5,750 nucleotides of DNA from Verrucomicrobia bacterium UBA2460 (GTDB lineage Bacteria; Verrucomicrobiota; Verrucomicrobiia; Methylacidiphilales; Verrucolacustridaceae). Below the pieces are notes generated by a model, which saw only the letters and a program-made list of their open reading frames with translations, had not been told where the DNA came from and made no database searches. The stretch is taken from positions 1 to 5,750 of the forward strand of contig DDPU01000061.1 of assembly GCA_002342345.1 (NCBI GenBank), written 5' to 3'. Numbering within the stretch: position 1 is the stretch's first letter; each line of letters begins with the position of its first letter. Below are positions 5,293 to 5,750 of the stretch, piece by piece. Position numbers and translations under genes: made by a program.

Positions 5293-5750
5293 GTGAAGGC
5301 GCTGCTTTTTAGTTCCCGCTCTTACTTTGCATCCGCCCTCCGGAACGCCAATTCCGCCGGTCTGCATCATCTCCAATTCCTCGAAACGCCCCTCGACGCC
5401 TCCACTGCTCCACTGTGCCGTGGCTACGGGGCTGCGCTTGTCTTTGTGAATGATCGGGTCGACCGCCCCTGCCTTCAGGCCCTGGCGGAAGGCGGCACCC
5501 GGCTGGTGGCCACGCTCAGCACCGGCACCAACCACATCGACAGGAATGCGGCCCGGGAGCTTGGTATCGCCGTTGCCTCGGTCCCCTCCTACTCGCCCCA
5601 CGCCGTTTCGGAATTCACCCTCGCGCTTCTCCTCGCGATGGCCCGGAAAATTCCCCGGGCCTGGCAAAGGGTTCGGGACGGAAACTTCGAATTGGAGGGG
5701 CTGGAAGGCTTCGAACTCCGCGACAAGACCGTCGGCGTCTTTGGCACCGG
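5293..5750 (+). CDS. D-lactate dehydrogenase-like D-2-hydroxyacid dehydrogenase, N-terminal part
   Basis: The frame starts with GTG at 5293 and stays open to the window edge, giving 152 residues of a family about 330 long. The family reduces 2-oxoacids to D-2-hydroxyacids with NADH in the cytoplasm. The N-terminus MKALLFSSRSYF, the FVNDRVDRPCLQAL segment (51-64), STGTNHID (76-83), VPSYSPHAVSEFTLALLL (97-114), RAWQRVRDGNFELEGLEGF (122-140) and KTVGVFGTG follow the fermentative D-lactate dehydrogenase LdhA in order and spacing. The last motif is the beginning of the GxGxxG NAD-binding loop, cut by the edge. The substrate-loop stretch reads LSTGTNHID where enteric LdhA has RCAGFNNVD, so the exact 2-oxoacid may differ. 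The catalytic Arg, Glu and His lie beyond the window. GTG is chosen because it aligns with the LdhA start and an in-frame TAA lies at 5281-5283; there is no clear Shine-Dalgarno. Confidence 0.88.
   Translation, partial: MKALLFSSRSYFASALRNANSAGLHHLQFLETPLDASTAPLCRGYGAALVFVNDRVDRPCLQALAEGGTRLVATLSTGTNHIDRNAARELGIAVASVPSYSPHAVSEFTLALLLAMARKIPRAWQRVRDGNFELEGLEGFELRDKTVGVFGT

Noticed and set aside
5107..5667. Long upstream extension of ridA on the minus strand
   Set aside because: The translated hexamer repeat gives RLRLRLRLR, the rest is low complexity and antisense to the D-LDH-like gene, and a good ribosome site precedes ATG 5106.

Overview
The window is GC-rich bacterial chromosome with dense, ordinary metabolic genes. 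There is no RNA gene, insertion sequence, phage gene or CRISPR array that I can see. A PEP-CTERM surface protein with a short VPEP-membrane anchor-RRR tail implies a Gram-negative bacterium with an exosortase system. Together with the GC-rich coding style, mostly weak Shine-Dalgarno sites and short AT-rich intergenic repeats, this suggests a member of the Verrucomicrobia/Planctomycetes (PVC) group. That placement is inference, not proof.

Layout. Positions 1-1197 (+) hold the C-terminal 398 residues of the glycine cleavage P-protein (gcvP), cut by the window edge. An AT-rich 89-base gap with a candidate terminator follows. Positions 1287-2072 (+) encode a 261-residue exported PEP-CTERM protein whose mature part is almost entirely four tandem repeats of about 52 residues, probably a small beta-propeller. 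A candidate terminator lies just after it.

Positions 2164-5106 (-) hold a compact four-gene cluster. In transcription order it encodes a RidA-family enamine/imine deaminase, orotate phosphoribosyltransferase (pyrE, overlapping ridA by 4 bases as ATGA), a GNAT acetyltransferase, and a dihydrolipoyl-dehydrogenase-like flavin disulfide oxidoreductase starting 4 bases after the GNAT stop. The cluster converges on the PEP-CTERM gene. A 186-base divergent intergenic region with a hexamer repeat and a pyrimidine-rich direct repeat separates it from a D-lactate-dehydrogenase-like gene on the + strand, which begins with GTG at 5293 and runs off the right edge.

How the genes fit. GcvP decarboxylates glycine, and the glycine cleavage system also needs a dihydrolipoyl dehydrogenase (L-protein). 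The oxidoreductase here resembles that family, but it sits in another transcription unit and has an unusual NAD-binding motif, so I do not assign it to the system. RidA and PyrE are translationally coupled, recalling the ridA-pyrBI neighbourhood of enteric bacteria. I see no clear new defence or mobile system. The most interesting points are the four-repeat PEP-CTERM protein, the Gly-to-Arg change in the oxidoreductase, the ridA-pyrE coupling, and the shared short-period repeat in two gaps.
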